DNA of 64,000 nt from Flavihumibacter stibioxidans. GTDB taxonomy: Bacteria; Bacteroidota; Bacteroidia; Chitinophagales; Chitinophagaceae. The translations under genes were made by a program, and so were the position numbers. Of this stretch, positions 51,616 to 60,905 are shown piece by piece. The stretch is from contig NZ_MBUA01000027.1 of the NCBI RefSeq assembly GCF_014332695.1, positions 248,001 to 312,000 of the forward strand, read 5' to 3'. The first letter of the stretch is position 1. Each line of letters begins with the position of its first letter. The notes beneath the pieces are model-generated. The model searched no databases. It worked only from the letters and a program-made list of their open reading frames with translations, and was not told the DNA's origin.

Positions 51616-52023
51616 TCAGACGTGTAAAATCTGGTTTTTCACCGAATAGGCCATATACAGGATTTCCTGTTTGGTTAGTTCATTTGCCTGCCTTTGCTCC
51701 AATACACTGAGAATGTCGTCTATTGCCGCCATATACTCTGCTTCACTAATATTCATCCCCTTGTGAACGCTGATCATATCCCTGCCTGAATATGTTTCCG
51801 GTCCACCACAACCCACGCCCAGGAATTCGCAAAAATGTTTTTTAATCAGGGCAACTTTATCTGGTGAATCCAGGTAAGGCAGAAACCTGGGCCTGATGAC
51901 AGGGTTCATTACATGTGCTTCCACCACACTGTCTACAAAACTTGCAATTCCTTCCTCTCCACCCATCCGCTGGTATAAGGTGTCTGTGGCAATAATCGCT
52001 GGCTGTTTGGCTGAATCAATCAT
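51616..52023 (-). CDS. Truncated (group I-like) haemoglobin
   Basis: 135 residues. LYQRMGGEEGIASFVDSVV at the start of the B-E helices, FLPYLDSPDKVALIKKHFCEFLGVGCGGPETYSG, proximal His in SVHKGMNISEAEYMAA, and a C-terminal helix. Truncated globins bind O2, NO or both and often detoxify NO. Its convergent neighbour is the TlpA-like gene, with 4 bases between the stops. No reductase partner is nearby. Confidence 0.92.
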   Translation of the reverse strand: MIDSAKQPAIIATDTLYQRMGGEEGIASFVDSVVEAHVMNPVIRPRFLPYLDSPDKVALIKKHFCEFLGVGCGGPETYSGRDMISVHKGMNISEAEYMAAIDDILSVLEQRQANELTKQEILYMAYSVKNQILHV

Positions 52024-52207
52024 AGTAATGATTTTTTAGTTGAATGAATCCAGCTTCAAAGGGAAAAGAATTAGAAATAATGACCATAAAAGTTAGTCAT
52101 TTCCATGCATTGTGAAAATTAAAATATAAGAATCATGGCAGGTGCAATTGGTATTACGCAATCAATTACCGGAATATTCGTATTATACAGAACCGAAAGT
52201 TATCAAG

Positions 52208-53605
52208 ATGAAATGTTTCTTTGCCACCCTGCTTCTATTAGTCCTCACTCATGAAATTTCCGCCCAGGAACTTCAGCAATATCCCCGGTTTTCCAGGTTA
52301 AGTCAATTCAGCCTGGATGACACCCGTATCCTCAACAATAAAAGCCTGCCAGATGTGGAGGTAGAAGATATGTCGGGCAAAACAAAACCCCTTGCTGAAT
52401 ATATACGCCAAAATATCCACCACAGGGGAAAACCTTTATTGCTGGTTAGCACCTACGATTTTTGCGGCGCTTGCATGGCTATATTAATGGAATTAAATAA
52501 ACAGGGACTTGCCAGGAAATTCAATGTGCTGGTGGTTTATGAAATGATACGGGAAAAAGACAAGGAAAGCCAGCACAAAAAAATCATTTCAAAAACAGAA
52601 CCGGACCTGGCCAATATACAGTTCCTGCATGTGAGAGTAAAACAGGAAGCTTTTGCAGGGAAACTTCTGACTACTGCCACACCATTATTGTTGTTTTGTG
52701 ATGCCTCATTATCTCCCGTCTTTGGATATGTGGGCCTTGATAAGGATCTGGCATTAGGCAATGCGGAACGGATACTGGAGTTGATAGAGAAAGGAATGGC
52801 TGGAAGGAAAAAGTTAAGTTACGACAAACAGGGTCTGCCGGTTTCCAACCTGGATAAATCTGCTTATTTCACCAGGGAAATTCTGGAATCCGGAAACCGC
52901 CTGAAGCTCGTGTATGGATTAAAGGGCAAAGTAATATCCAACACCAGTTTTATCGTAACTGACAAAATGTTTGAGAAGGATGGAATGGAACAGAGGTTCC
53001 ATTATAAATTTGATAAAGACAGTAATGTTTTACTTATACCGGAAATCACTGCAGAATACAAATCAGGTCGACCGGTTTCCAGCATTACTTCCTACCATGA
53101 AAATGGGAAAAAGGCATTGGATTGGCCATTAAACGGATCATTTAAATCATATTATGAAAATGGAGAGATATTTTCAGAAGGGTCGGTAAAAAACGGACTG
53201 GGGGAGGGACTTTTCAAGGGTTATGAAAACAAACTTTTAAAGTTCGAGGCAAACATGAGTAATGGATTGTACAATGGTCCTTACAAGCGCTACAAGGATG
53301 GGAAATTGTATACCAGCGGATCTTATTTATCAGGGGAGGAATCGGGATTGAAACAGCAATTCAAAGATGATGGCAGCCTGCAATATGAAACATATTTTTC
53401 ACCCAAATATGATCGCATCAGCTATTTCGAAGATGGTCTTGCCAAAGTGTATTCAAAGGGACTATATGGCTATATAGACCGGAATGGCAAGGAAATCATC
53501 CCGCTTCAGTTTGATGATGCGAATGATTTTGCAGGTGGTAAGGCTGAGGTAACCAAAAACGGCAAAAAATACTTTATCAATAAAGAGGGCAAACCGGTAA
53601 GTTGA
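52208..53605 (+). CDS. Secreted mosaic protein: thioredoxin-like domain, MORN repeats and WG repeats
   Basis: 465 residues from MKCFFATLLL, start of a signal peptide ending at EISAQ; an in-frame ATG 22 codons earlier would spoil it. Residues about 50-220 have a thioredoxin-like fold with LLLVSTYDFCGACMAIL (CGAC, C86/C89). From about 290 come MORN-type repeats: SYHENGKKALDW, SYYENGEIFSEGS, RYKDGKLYTSGSYLSG. The last 60 residues are WG-type repeats (GLYGYIDRNGKEIIPLQFDDANDF). MORN and WG repeats are binding modules; together with a redox pair the layout is unusual. Function unknown. A single gene in the same direction as the preceding TlpA-like gene but separated by the globin. Confidence 0.75.
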   Translation: MKCFFATLLLLVLTHEISAQELQQYPRFSRLSQFSLDDTRILNNKSLPDVEVEDMSGKTKPLAEYIRQNIHHRGKPLLLVSTYDFCGACMAILMELNKQGLARKFNVLVVYEMIREKDKESQHKKIISKTEPDLANIQFLHVRVKQEAFAGKLLTTATPLLLFCDASLSPVFGYVGLDKDLALGNAERILELIEKGMAGRKKLSYDKQGLPVSNLDKSAYFTREILESGNRLKLVYGLKGKVISNTSFIVTDKMFEKDGMEQRFHYKFDKDSNVLLIPEITAEYKSGRPVSSITSYHENGKKALDWPLNGSFKSYYENGEIFSEGSVKNGLGEGLFKGYENKLLKFEANMSNGLYNGPYKRYKDGKLYTSGSYLSGEESGLKQQFKDDGSLQYETYFSPKYDRISYFEDGLAKVYSKGLYGYIDRNGKEIIPLQFDDANDFAGGKAEVTKNGKKYFINKEGKPVS

Positions 53606-53622
53606 TGTTTTCAGGTTGCCGG

Positions 53623-54957
53623 TTATTTTCTCCTGATTTCAATCTGCCTCCGGTTGGCACTGGCTTCATATAAGATATACCGGCCTTGCTGATCTTTGCC
53701 AATTACATGTTTCAGGCCTTTTTTCCCCTGGCGGATACTGATGGCTGTCCAGCTGTCTGGAAGGTAGGTCTTTAAGGTGAGGGGGAGGTAATACAATTTT
53801 TTGTCCAGGTCATTTTCCAGTTTCACTGTGATCCTGTCGGTATTTTGCTGGCTGCTGACCGTGGAGGCCATTCTTTCCCGCATATAACGTGTTGCATCCC
53901 CAAAGGTAGCCACCCAGAGATGCTGCTCATGTTGCTTGATGTGCCCGAAGAAAACGGCAAGGTCCTCCGCTGGTTTGGCCTGCCAGCCGATTCCACTTAC
54001 TCCATGGAAAACCAAGGTGAGCCAGATATTGTCATGCGCCACCAGCGTGTCAATCCAGGATCGCATGAGGTCCATTGGCGTGGCTGACAAGGGTCCCCTT
54101 TGCCATTGCACATATTCTTTATCACTGGCCCCCGGCGCTTTTTTGCTGCCCCTGTTCAGTTCTTCCAGGTATTCATGTGGCATGCGGTTTCTGAGAGCGG
54201 GAAATAGTTTATGCTGGAAAGCTATTTCCATCACCCGTTCATTTTCTGTCCCAAAAGGACCTTCGGCCGAAAAACAGTGCTGTTCTCCCAACTGGCTGCG
54301 GATATCCTCCCTGCTTTTTTCCAGTTCGTATAACATGTTCACCTCATCCAGTACCGCCAGCCGGGCATGAGAAATGGTGTGGCTTCCGAATTCATGTCCT
54401 TTTTTGGCATAACTGCGAAATTCTTCCCAGGTATTCAAACCTGATTCCATGGCCTCGCCACTCGTGTCCTTTCCTGCTGCAAACTCACCCGCTCGCACCC
54501 TGGCGTAGGCTTCATCTATCTTCCGGTAGGCTTCATCCAACTTCCCCTGTTCAAAAAGGGTTCCTGCCTCAAAATGGTATTGAAGGGTTCCCCTGTACCC
54601 CAAATGCCCTACCGCCGATGCCCTTTCAAAAAAATTATCCTTGCCGGTCGCCTGCGTTTTGGTCTCTTCAATGATATCCTTCACCGGCCTGCCGATAAAT
54701 GCCGATGAATATTTTGACCCGGGAATGGCTCCCGTTACAATGAAAAAAGTTCCGGGAAATCCCAGGCTGTCCATGATCGGCATGGCCTGCCGAAACTGGT
54801 TGATACTGCCATCGTCATAGGTCAATGAAATGGCAGCGGATTTACCCATAGGCCATTTCGTAATGGTTGTTTGTGCAATGCCTGTGTTGATTGCTGTTGA
54901 TATTACAGCCAGGATCAATGTGGTGGCTTTGCAGCGGGCAGGCAATCGAAAATTCAT
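53623..54957 (-). CDS. Polysaccharide deacetylase (NodB-type, CE4) family protein, exported
   Basis: 444 residues. Signal peptide ending near GIAQ; the NodB domain begins SAAISLTYDDGSINQFRQA, with the catalytic/metal Asp pair in TYDDG and the metal-binding His pair in GSHTISHARL (about residue 195), later LTLVFHGVSG. A beta-rich C-terminal domain of about 70 residues (ITVKLENDLDKKLYYLPLTLKTYLP) follows. It probably removes acetyl groups from a glycan; the large insert between the motifs is unusual. It converges on the mosaic-protein gene, 17 bases from its stop. Confidence 0.85.
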   Translation of the reverse strand: MNFRLPARCKATTLILAVISTAINTGIAQTTITKWPMGKSAAISLTYDDGSINQFRQAMPIMDSLGFPGTFFIVTGAIPGSKYSSAFIGRPVKDIIEETKTQATGKDNFFERASAVGHLGYRGTLQYHFEAGTLFEQGKLDEAYRKIDEAYARVRAGEFAAGKDTSGEAMESGLNTWEEFRSYAKKGHEFGSHTISHARLAVLDEVNMLYELEKSREDIRSQLGEQHCFSAEGPFGTENERVMEIAFQHKLFPALRNRMPHEYLEELNRGSKKAPGASDKEYVQWQRGPLSATPMDLMRSWIDTLVAHDNIWLTLVFHGVSGIGWQAKPAEDLAVFFGHIKQHEQHLWVATFGDATRYMRERMASTVSSQQNTDRITVKLENDLDKKLYYLPLTLKTYLPDSWTAISIRQGKKGLKHVIGKDQQGRYILYEASANRRQIEIRRK

Positions 54958-55217
54958 GTTCCTTGTATTCTGATTAATTATTTGATGAACAGGGGATCCC
55001 TAAGTTAGGTCATTTGTAAAAGCATTTGTGGTGTAAACAATATTTATTGCTTTAGCTGATGCAGGCTGCCGGTGCTCTATAAGTGTATATTTTACACGAT
55101 CAAATAAAGTTTCTGAAATATATTTGGAAGATGAAGTGCAGACTGCCGGTTTTTCTGCCGGAAACAGACTGCCATCAGGTTAAGGTTATTATTTATTACT
55201 TATTACGATTAGCAGGC

Positions 55218-57398
55218 ATGTATAAATACCTACCGCTTCAGTTACTCTGTTGCCTTTTTATTGCGATTTCCGGAACTGCACAGAAAAATACCGAACAGTA
55301 CCAGCTCCATATTCAAAAAACAAGTGAACGTATTATAATAGATGGCCAGGCCAATGAACAAACCTGGGCCGGTGCAGAAGCTGCCCGAGATTTTTTTATG
55401 GTGCTGCCCATGGATACCAGCTTTGCCAATGTGAAGACCGAGGTTAAAATCACCTATGATGACCACAATCTTTATGTGCTTGCTATCTGCTACAATGGCG
55501 CGCCCGGTCCTTATGTGGTGGAATCTTTGAGAAGGGATTTTGCCTTTCAGAAGAACGATAATTTCCTTTTCTTCTTTGACCCTTTTGAAGACCGAACCAA
55601 TGGCTTTTCTTTCGGGGCCAATGCTGCCGGTGCGCAATGGGATGGCATCATTTATGAAGGCGGGAAAATGGACCTCAGCTGGGATAACAAATGGGTGTCA
55701 TCTGTAAAAAATTATGAGGACCGCTGGGTGTTTGAAGCGGCAGTGCCATTTAAAACGATCCGGTTTAAAAAGGGAATGAACAAGTGGGGGATCAATTTCA
55801 GCCGCAACGACCTGAAGACAACCGAAAAATCTTCCTGGGCACCGGTTCCGAGGCAATTCCCGACCGTATCCCTGGCCTATACCGGCACACTGGTTTGGGA
55901 CCAGCCTCCCCCCGTTACCGGCGCTAACATTTCTGTGATTCCCTATGTGCTTGGTGGCTTATCGCACGACTACCAGAATAAAACCCCTACAGATTATAAG
56001 AAGGAAATTGGCGCAGATGTGAAAATCGGAGTAACCTCGGCGCTGAACCTGGACCTGACGGTTAACCCTGATTTCTCACAGGTGGAAGTGGATAAGCAGG
56101 TAACCAACCTGGATCGTTTTGAACTCTTCTTTCCCGAAAGACGGCAATTCTTCCTGGAGAATGCTGATATGTTCGGCAATTTCGGATATACCAATATCCG
56201 GCCGTTTTTCTCCCGCCGTATCGGCCTGAATGTGCCCATACAGTTCGGAGCCCGCCTGAGTGGCAAACTCAACAAGGATTGGCGTATCGGTATCATGGAT
56301 ATGCAAACCAAATCTGTGGGTGAAATGGATCTGCCTGCCCAGAATTTTGCCGTGGTTTCCCTGCAGCGTAAAGTATTCTCGCGCTCCAATATAGGGTTGC
56401 TTTTCATGAATAAGCAATCGATCAACTATAAACCCGACAATGATCCCGTTACGCCTGAAGCCAGTAACTATAACCGAAATATCGGCATAGAATACAACCT
56501 GGCATCGCCTGGTAACTTCTGGACCGGCAAGGCACTGGTATTGAAGTCGTTCAGTCCGAATGCAAGCGGCCGCACCATCACCCATGCAGCCAACCTCAAT
56601 TATACCGACAGGAAATGGGCACTTGGGTGGCAACACGAATATGTAGGCAAGGATTACCTGGCAGAAGTGGGATATGTGCCCCGCACCGGCTACATCAGGG
56701 TGAACCCCCAGGTGGGCTACCAGTTTTTTCCGAAAACCGGGAAAATACTGAGTCATGGCCCCATTGCCCAGAGTGTTTATTACATGGATGAGAAACTTAA
56801 AAAAACCGATTACGAAACCTATCTGTCCTATAAGTTCAACTTCCGGAACCAGGCCACACTTACGGCCCTGGTTGCACGCAATTATGTAAAATTGCTGAGG
56901 CCATTTGATCCCACTAATTCAGGAATGGATTCTTTACAGACAGGAACTGAACATCGGTGGAATAATGTCAGTATTGAATATATCTCCAGACCCCGGAGTT
57001 TATTCACCTATTCGGCTTTGGTGCGGTATGGCGGCTACTTTGCCGATGGCACGCGCCTGCAGGTTACCAATGAACTGGGGTATCGTTTCCAGCCCTATGT
57101 GGGTATCACTATGAGTACCAGCTACAATGACCTGCGGCTGCCAACGCCCTGGGGTAAACGCACTTACTGGCTGATTGGTCCGCGTGTGGACGTAACCTTC
57201 ACCAATAAATTATACTTTACCGCATTTGGCCAGTACAATGAGCAAACCAAAAACGTGAACCTGAATACCAGGTTGCAATGGCGGTATAAACCAGCTTCGG
57301 ATTTCTTTATTGTTTACACCGATAACTACTTTCCTGAATATATGTCGGTCAAAAACCGCGCACTGGTGGTGAAGTTTACTTATTGGTTTACCATGTGA
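55218..57398 (+). CDS. DUF5916 outer-membrane protein with CBM9-like N-terminus
   Basis: 726 residues from MYKYLPLQLLCCLFIAISGTAQ, a signal peptide; the frame is open for 45 more codons upstream but those are not signal-like. The N-terminal domain (ERIIIDGQANEQTWAGAEA, VKITYDDHNLYVLAICYN) is carbohydrate-binding family-9-like, about 40-230. The rest (NPDFSQVEVDKQVTNLDRFELFFPERRQFFLENADMF) is DUF5916 with a barrel-like finish (LVVKFTYWFTM). Function unknown; probably outer-membrane. Nothing is seen in the 260 bases before it apart from the open frame and an AT-rich stretch. Confidence 0.85.
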   Translation: MYKYLPLQLLCCLFIAISGTAQKNTEQYQLHIQKTSERIIIDGQANEQTWAGAEAARDFFMVLPMDTSFANVKTEVKITYDDHNLYVLAICYNGAPGPYVVESLRRDFAFQKNDNFLFFFDPFEDRTNGFSFGANAAGAQWDGIIYEGGKMDLSWDNKWVSSVKNYEDRWVFEAAVPFKTIRFKKGMNKWGINFSRNDLKTTEKSSWAPVPRQFPTVSLAYTGTLVWDQPPPVTGANISVIPYVLGGLSHDYQNKTPTDYKKEIGADVKIGVTSALNLDLTVNPDFSQVEVDKQVTNLDRFELFFPERRQFFLENADMFGNFGYTNIRPFFSRRIGLNVPIQFGARLSGKLNKDWRIGIMDMQTKSVGEMDLPAQNFAVVSLQRKVFSRSNIGLLFMNKQSINYKPDNDPVTPEASNYNRNIGIEYNLASPGNFWTGKALVLKSFSPNASGRTITHAANLNYTDRKWALGWQHEYVGKDYLAEVGYVPRTGYIRVNPQVGYQFFPKTGKILSHGPIAQSVYYMDEKLKKTDYETYLSYKFNFRNQATLTALVARNYVKLLRPFDPTNSGMDSLQTGTEHRWNNVSIEYISRPRSLFTYSALVRYGGYFADGTRLQVTNELGYRFQPYVGITMSTSYNDLRLPTPWGKRTYWLIGPRVDVTFTNKLYFTAFGQYNEQTKNVNLNTRLQWRYKPASDFFIVYTDNYFPEYMSVKNRALVVKFTYWFTM

Positions 57399-57447
57399 CC
57401 GGAGGCATTATCCGTCACATCCCTGAAACCAGGCCTGCTTACCAAAT

Positions 57448-58359
57448 TTAGTTATGCCTTTCTCCTTCCGCCACTTTAAACACATGTAATAACTGCGGGA
57501 ACAAGGCATCCATTGTTTCTTCGGCCCCGCGCGGCGAGCCAGGCAGGGTTAGCACCAGCATATCGCCGATAAAACCTGCCACGCCACGCGATAGCATGGC
57601 ATAAGGCATTCTTTGCTGACCGTAATTACGCGCAGTTTCCATGATACCAGGAACTTCCCGGTCTAGCAACGGGGCTATGGCATCAGGGGTAAGGTCGCGG
57701 GGGCCCAGACCTGTACCGCCGGCAAACAATGCCAGCCGGAAACCGGAGGCAGATAATTCTTTTACCTTGGCCTGGATGGCGCTGAAGTCGTCAGGTATAG
57801 CCTGGCGCAGTGCCGGCTCAATCTGGTAATTCAACAATTTTTTCTCCATCCTTTCCCCGGTAAAATCATCATTGATGCCCGCTGCAACACTGTCGGAGCA
57901 GATAATGACAGCCGTTTTTACGGTTTTTGGGAAAGCATATTTAAGGTCTGACTTGCCACCTTTTTTTTCTTCCAGCCTGATGGTGGAGATTTCTATTCCC
58001 TTGTCTATGGGCTTGAGCATATCATACATGGTGAGTGCCACAACGGAAGCACCATGCATGGCTTCCACTTCCACGCCGGTTTTATAAATCGTATGTACTT
58101 CAACGTTAATGATCACTGTCAGGCCTTCAATGCGATGTGTAATGGAAGTATATTCCACAGGCAATGGATGGCAATCCGGAATTACATCACTGGTTTTTTT
58201 AACTGCCAGCAATCCCGCAGCCCGTGAAAATTCAAATACATCGCCCTTGGGCACTTTCCGCTGTACAATGGCGTCAATGGTTTCCTGGGCCGAAACTTTT
58301 AAAACAGCAGTGGCGATTGCCTGGCGAAGACTGGGCGATTTATGGGTGATATTTACCAT
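57448..58359 (-). CDS. Fused MoaC-MoaB molybdenum-cofactor biosynthesis protein
   Basis: 303 residues from MVNITHKSPSLRQA, next to the moaE stop. The MoaC half: AIVQRKVPKGDVFEFSRAAGLLAVKKTSDVIPDCHPLP, VEAMHGASVVALTMYDMLK (dimer and catalytic region). The MoaB/MogA half from about 150: VKTAVIICSDSVAAG, LFAGGTGLGPRDLTPDAIAPL, MLVLTLPGSPRGAEE. MoaC makes cyclic pyranopterin phosphate with MoaA; MogA-type domains adenylylate molybdopterin. The fusion is known in Bacteroidota. It is the last gene of the Moco series. Confidence 0.93.
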   Translation of the reverse strand: MVNITHKSPSLRQAIATAVLKVSAQETIDAIVQRKVPKGDVFEFSRAAGLLAVKKTSDVIPDCHPLPVEYTSITHRIEGLTVIINVEVHTIYKTGVEVEAMHGASVVALTMYDMLKPIDKGIEISTIRLEEKKGGKSDLKYAFPKTVKTAVIICSDSVAAGINDDFTGERMEKKLLNYQIEPALRQAIPDDFSAIQAKVKELSASGFRLALFAGGTGLGPRDLTPDAIAPLLDREVPGIMETARNYGQQRMPYAMLSRGVAGFIGDMLVLTLPGSPRGAEETMDALFPQLLHVFKVAEGERHN

Positions 58360-58360
58360 G

Positions 58361-58804
58361 CTATTTATTTTCTTTCCATTGATAGGAAGCATCTTCGAAC
58401 AATTCTTTTCCCCATACAGGAAGTTCGGCCTTGATTCGCTCCACCAGTTCGGAACAGGCTTCTATGGCCGGTTTCCTGTGTGCGGAAGAAGTGAATACGA
58501 AAAGACAGATTCCCCCTGCTTCCACTTTGCCCAGGCTGTGGTATATGTGCGCACAGGTGAGTTCATACTTTCCGAAAATATCATCCCGGATGGCCTGCAT
58601 TTTTTCCAGGGCCATTTCCTCATATGCAGTATACTCAATAGCGGAAACTGTTTTGCCTTCAACCTGGTCTGCCCTTACCTGTCCCAGGAAAATGCTGTGG
58701 CCGCCGATCTCATGCCGGCTGTGGTGCCTTTCAATATTTTCAGCAATGAAGGAGGTGCTGATGGCACCATGTACAAATATGTTCCTTGGTTTTCTTTTTT
58801 CCAT
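58361..58804 (-). CDS. moaE: Molybdopterin synthase catalytic subunit
   Basis: 147 residues. GGHSIFLGQVRADQ (with Arg that binds the precursor), VSAIEYTAYEEMALEKM, and IYHSLGKVEAGGICLFVFTSSAHRKPAIEACSELVERIKAELPVWGKE, containing the catalytic Lys of the PxWKKE-like site, here VWGKE. It uses MoaD thiocarboxylate to make molybdopterin. Its stop abuts the MoaC-MoaB start. Confidence 0.95.
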   Translation of the reverse strand: MEKRKPRNIFVHGAISTSFIAENIERHHSRHEIGGHSIFLGQVRADQVEGKTVSAIEYTAYEEMALEKMQAIRDDIFGKYELTCAHIYHSLGKVEAGGICLFVFTSSAHRKPAIEACSELVERIKAELPVWGKELFEDASYQWKENK

Positions 58805-58805
58805 A

Positions 58806-59924
58806 TTATTCGCTTATTGGTGACCGCCAGTTAAGGATGCCCCCCTGTAAACTAAATATATTTTTTACCGGACCATTGATCTCTTTCAACCATTGTGCCG
58901 CCTGCAGACTGCGTTTGCCCGACTGGCAGAAGAATACCACGGTTTCGGCTTCAAGGTCCTGCAATTTTTCCTTCAGTAAAGATAGTGGAAGCTGCCTGTG
59001 TGGAAATCCATCTGCAAGGGGTGTTTCACCTTCCTCCCTAACATCAATGATCAGGGTGTTTTCTTTGCTGAGCAGGCTGTGGAAAATGCTGTTGTCTATT
59101 TCAAATTCAGTTGACACCAGGCCGCATAACCAGTCGTAGTTGGTTTCACTGAAATGCTCAGCATCCGGTGGTATCAGTGAAGCAGAAAGAGGGGTCGGCT
59201 CAATAATCAGCTCATAACTGTCATAGCCAAGCACATTAAAGGTATAAAGCCGGTTAACAAGCGGCTGACCAATGCCCGTAATCAGTTTGATGGCTTCCGC
59301 TGCCTGCATGGTGCCGATAATGCCGGGTAAAACACCCAGTACGCCGGCTTCTGCACAGTTCAGGACCTCACCCGCAGCCGGAGGATGGGGAAACAGGTCC
59401 CGGTAGTTGGTCCGGGTTTCGCCCACATTGAAAATAGCCACCTGCCCTTCGTATTGCGACACTGCCCCATACACCAAAGGTTTATCCAGCAGCACACAGG
59501 CATCGTTTACCATGTACCTTGCTGCGAAATTATCAGTACCATCAAGGATGATGTCATATTCTGCCAGTAATCCGAGGCAGTTTGTTGGTTGCAGACGAAT
59601 TGGCAGGGGGGTGATGGTTACCTGGTCATTAAGCCTGCCCAGTTTTAAAGCGGCCATGGAAGCCTTTGGCTTCCCGATATCATCCATATCATATAATACC
59701 TGGCGGTGCAGGTTGCTCAGTGAAACCTGGTCGTGGTCAACGATTCCTATCTGTCCGACCCCCGCTGCAACCAGGTATAACAGTGCCGGACAACCGAGTC
59801 CTCCGGCGCCGATCACCAATATTTTTGCTGAGGCAAGTTTCTCCTGCGCTTTTTCGCCAAATCCCTTCAGGATGAGCTGGCGGTTATACCTGTCCGATAT
59901 ATGATTGCTGACAGACATGTTCAT
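58806..59924 (-). CDS. MoeB/ThiF-type E1 enzyme fused to a rhodanese domain
   Basis: 372 residues. The E1 half has the ATP site VIGAGGLGCPALLYLVAAGVG, VDHDQVSLSNLHRQ, DGTDNFAARYMVNDAC, and FPHPPAAGEVLNCAEAGVLGVLPG with the conserved Cys. The zinc CxxC that usually precedes this segment is replaced (TNYRDLF). The last 100 residues are a rhodanese domain with TLIIDVREEGETPLADGFPH and active Cys in VVFFCQSGKRSLQAA. It adenylylates and sulfurates MoaD. It overlaps moaD by 4 bases and sits 2 bases from moaE. Confidence 0.94.
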   Translation of the reverse strand: MNMSVSNHISDRYNRQLILKGFGEKAQEKLASAKILVIGAGGLGCPALLYLVAAGVGQIGIVDHDQVSLSNLHRQVLYDMDDIGKPKASMAALKLGRLNDQVTITPLPIRLQPTNCLGLLAEYDIILDGTDNFAARYMVNDACVLLDKPLVYGAVSQYEGQVAIFNVGETRTNYRDLFPHPPAAGEVLNCAEAGVLGVLPGIIGTMQAAEAIKLITGIGQPLVNRLYTFNVLGYDSYELIIEPTPLSASLIPPDAEHFSETNYDWLCGLVSTEFEIDNSIFHSLLSKENTLIIDVREEGETPLADGFPHRQLPLSLLKEKLQDLEAETVVFFCQSGKRSLQAAQWLKEINGPVKNIFSLQGGILNWRSPISE

Positions 59925-60163
59925 CCTCCTGAAAATGGTGGCAGGAGTGCAATGGTGGACTGGCCGGATAATGAAACATTTCCTGTTACTGGCTTTCTAT
60001 CCACTGCCATGATATAACGTGCGTAAACCAGCGCCGGATACCGCTTCTGCAGTTCAGCTTTCATCGAATCACTGTCCGCCTGGAGGGGTACCTGTAAACT
60101 GGATGTTCCGGTAATATCGGTCAGTTGTCCGAACACCATGATACTGATCTCTGGGTTACTCAT
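59921..60163 (-). CDS. moaD: Molybdopterin synthase sulfur-carrier subunit
   Basis: 80 residues, ubiquitin-like beta-grasp: ISIMVFGQLTDITGTSSLQVPL, KAELQKRYPAL, and IALLPPFSGG, ending in the Gly-Gly that carries the thiocarboxylate. Start ATG overlaps the end of the permease gene by 4 bases, so translation is coupled. Confidence 0.93.
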   Translation of the reverse strand: MSNPEISIMVFGQLTDITGTSSLQVPLQADSDSMKAELQKRYPALVYARYIMAVDRKPVTGNVSLSGQSTIALLPPFSGG

Positions 60164-60897
60164 GCCGTTGTAAATAATAGTTTAAAAGCTGCCAGGCTCA
60201 ACACCCCGGCAAGGATAAATTTAAGGGCTTCCTGCCTGAATTTAAGGGAGCCCAGCCAGGCACCCAGCAATCCACCTCCAAAAGCGATCACCACCATCAG
60301 GATCATGTCGCTGCTGAAATGGATACCCTTGGTGAGCTGGCCAAAAAGTCCGGACAACGAATTTACGAAAATGAACAGGGCGCTGATCGCGGCAGTTTGT
60401 TTCTGGTTAGTCCACTTTGCCAGCAGGAGGATTGGTGATAATATAATTCCGCCGCCAATGCCAATTAAGCCGGATAAAAATCCGATAGCGGCGCCCATCA
60501 GTAAAGACCAGTACATTCCTGATGGCTGTTGTAATTCCTCATCCTTTTGGGGAAGGAAAAAGAATCGCGCTACCGGGAACAGCAATAAAACACCCAGTAT
60601 TTTTTTATAAACAGAGGCATCAAGGCTGATTTGCCCGCCCAGGAAAGCCATGGGGATCGAAGCCAGTGCCAGGGGCAGAAATATTTTCCAGTTAAAATGC
60701 CTGCCGCGGTAAAACTGGATGAAGGCGGTAAGCGATACAAAAAGATTCAGCAGCAGGGCGGTGGGTTTCATCACTTCCGGAGCAAATCCGTATATAGCCA
60801 TCAGGGCCAGGTAACCACTGGCACCGCCGTGTCCGACGGAAGCATACAAAAACGCCACCGTAAAAAGTAATAGAAAAAACAGGCTGCTTATTTCCAT
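60160..60897 (-). CDS. TauE/SafE-family (sulfite exporter-like) membrane permease in the Moco operon
   Basis: 245 residues with about eight membrane helices. Family signatures occur twice: ASVGHGGASGYLALMAIYG in the first half and LSGLIGIGGGIILSPILLL in the second (the internal duplication of TauE/SafE). Substrate is unclear: sulfite, sulfoacetate or other small anions in studied members. Between moeA and moaD, with 4-base coupling to moaD, it may supply or remove a sulfur species during cofactor synthesis; that role is inference. Confidence 0.88.
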   Translation of the reverse strand: MEISSLFFLLLFTVAFLYASVGHGGASGYLALMAIYGFAPEVMKPTALLLNLFVSLTAFIQFYRGRHFNWKIFLPLALASIPMAFLGGQISLDASVYKKILGVLLLFPVARFFFLPQKDEELQQPSGMYWSLLMGAAIGFLSGLIGIGGGIILSPILLLAKWTNQKQTAAISALFIFVNSLSGLFGQLTKGIHFSSDMILMVVIAFGGGLLGAWLGSLKFRQEALKFILAGVLSLAAFKLLFTTA

Positions 60898-60905
60898 GGT
60901 ATGTT

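Noticed and set aside
55083-55217. Upstream extension of the DUF5916 gene
   Set aside because: The codons lack signal-peptide character, while the Met at 55218 begins a clear signal peptide.
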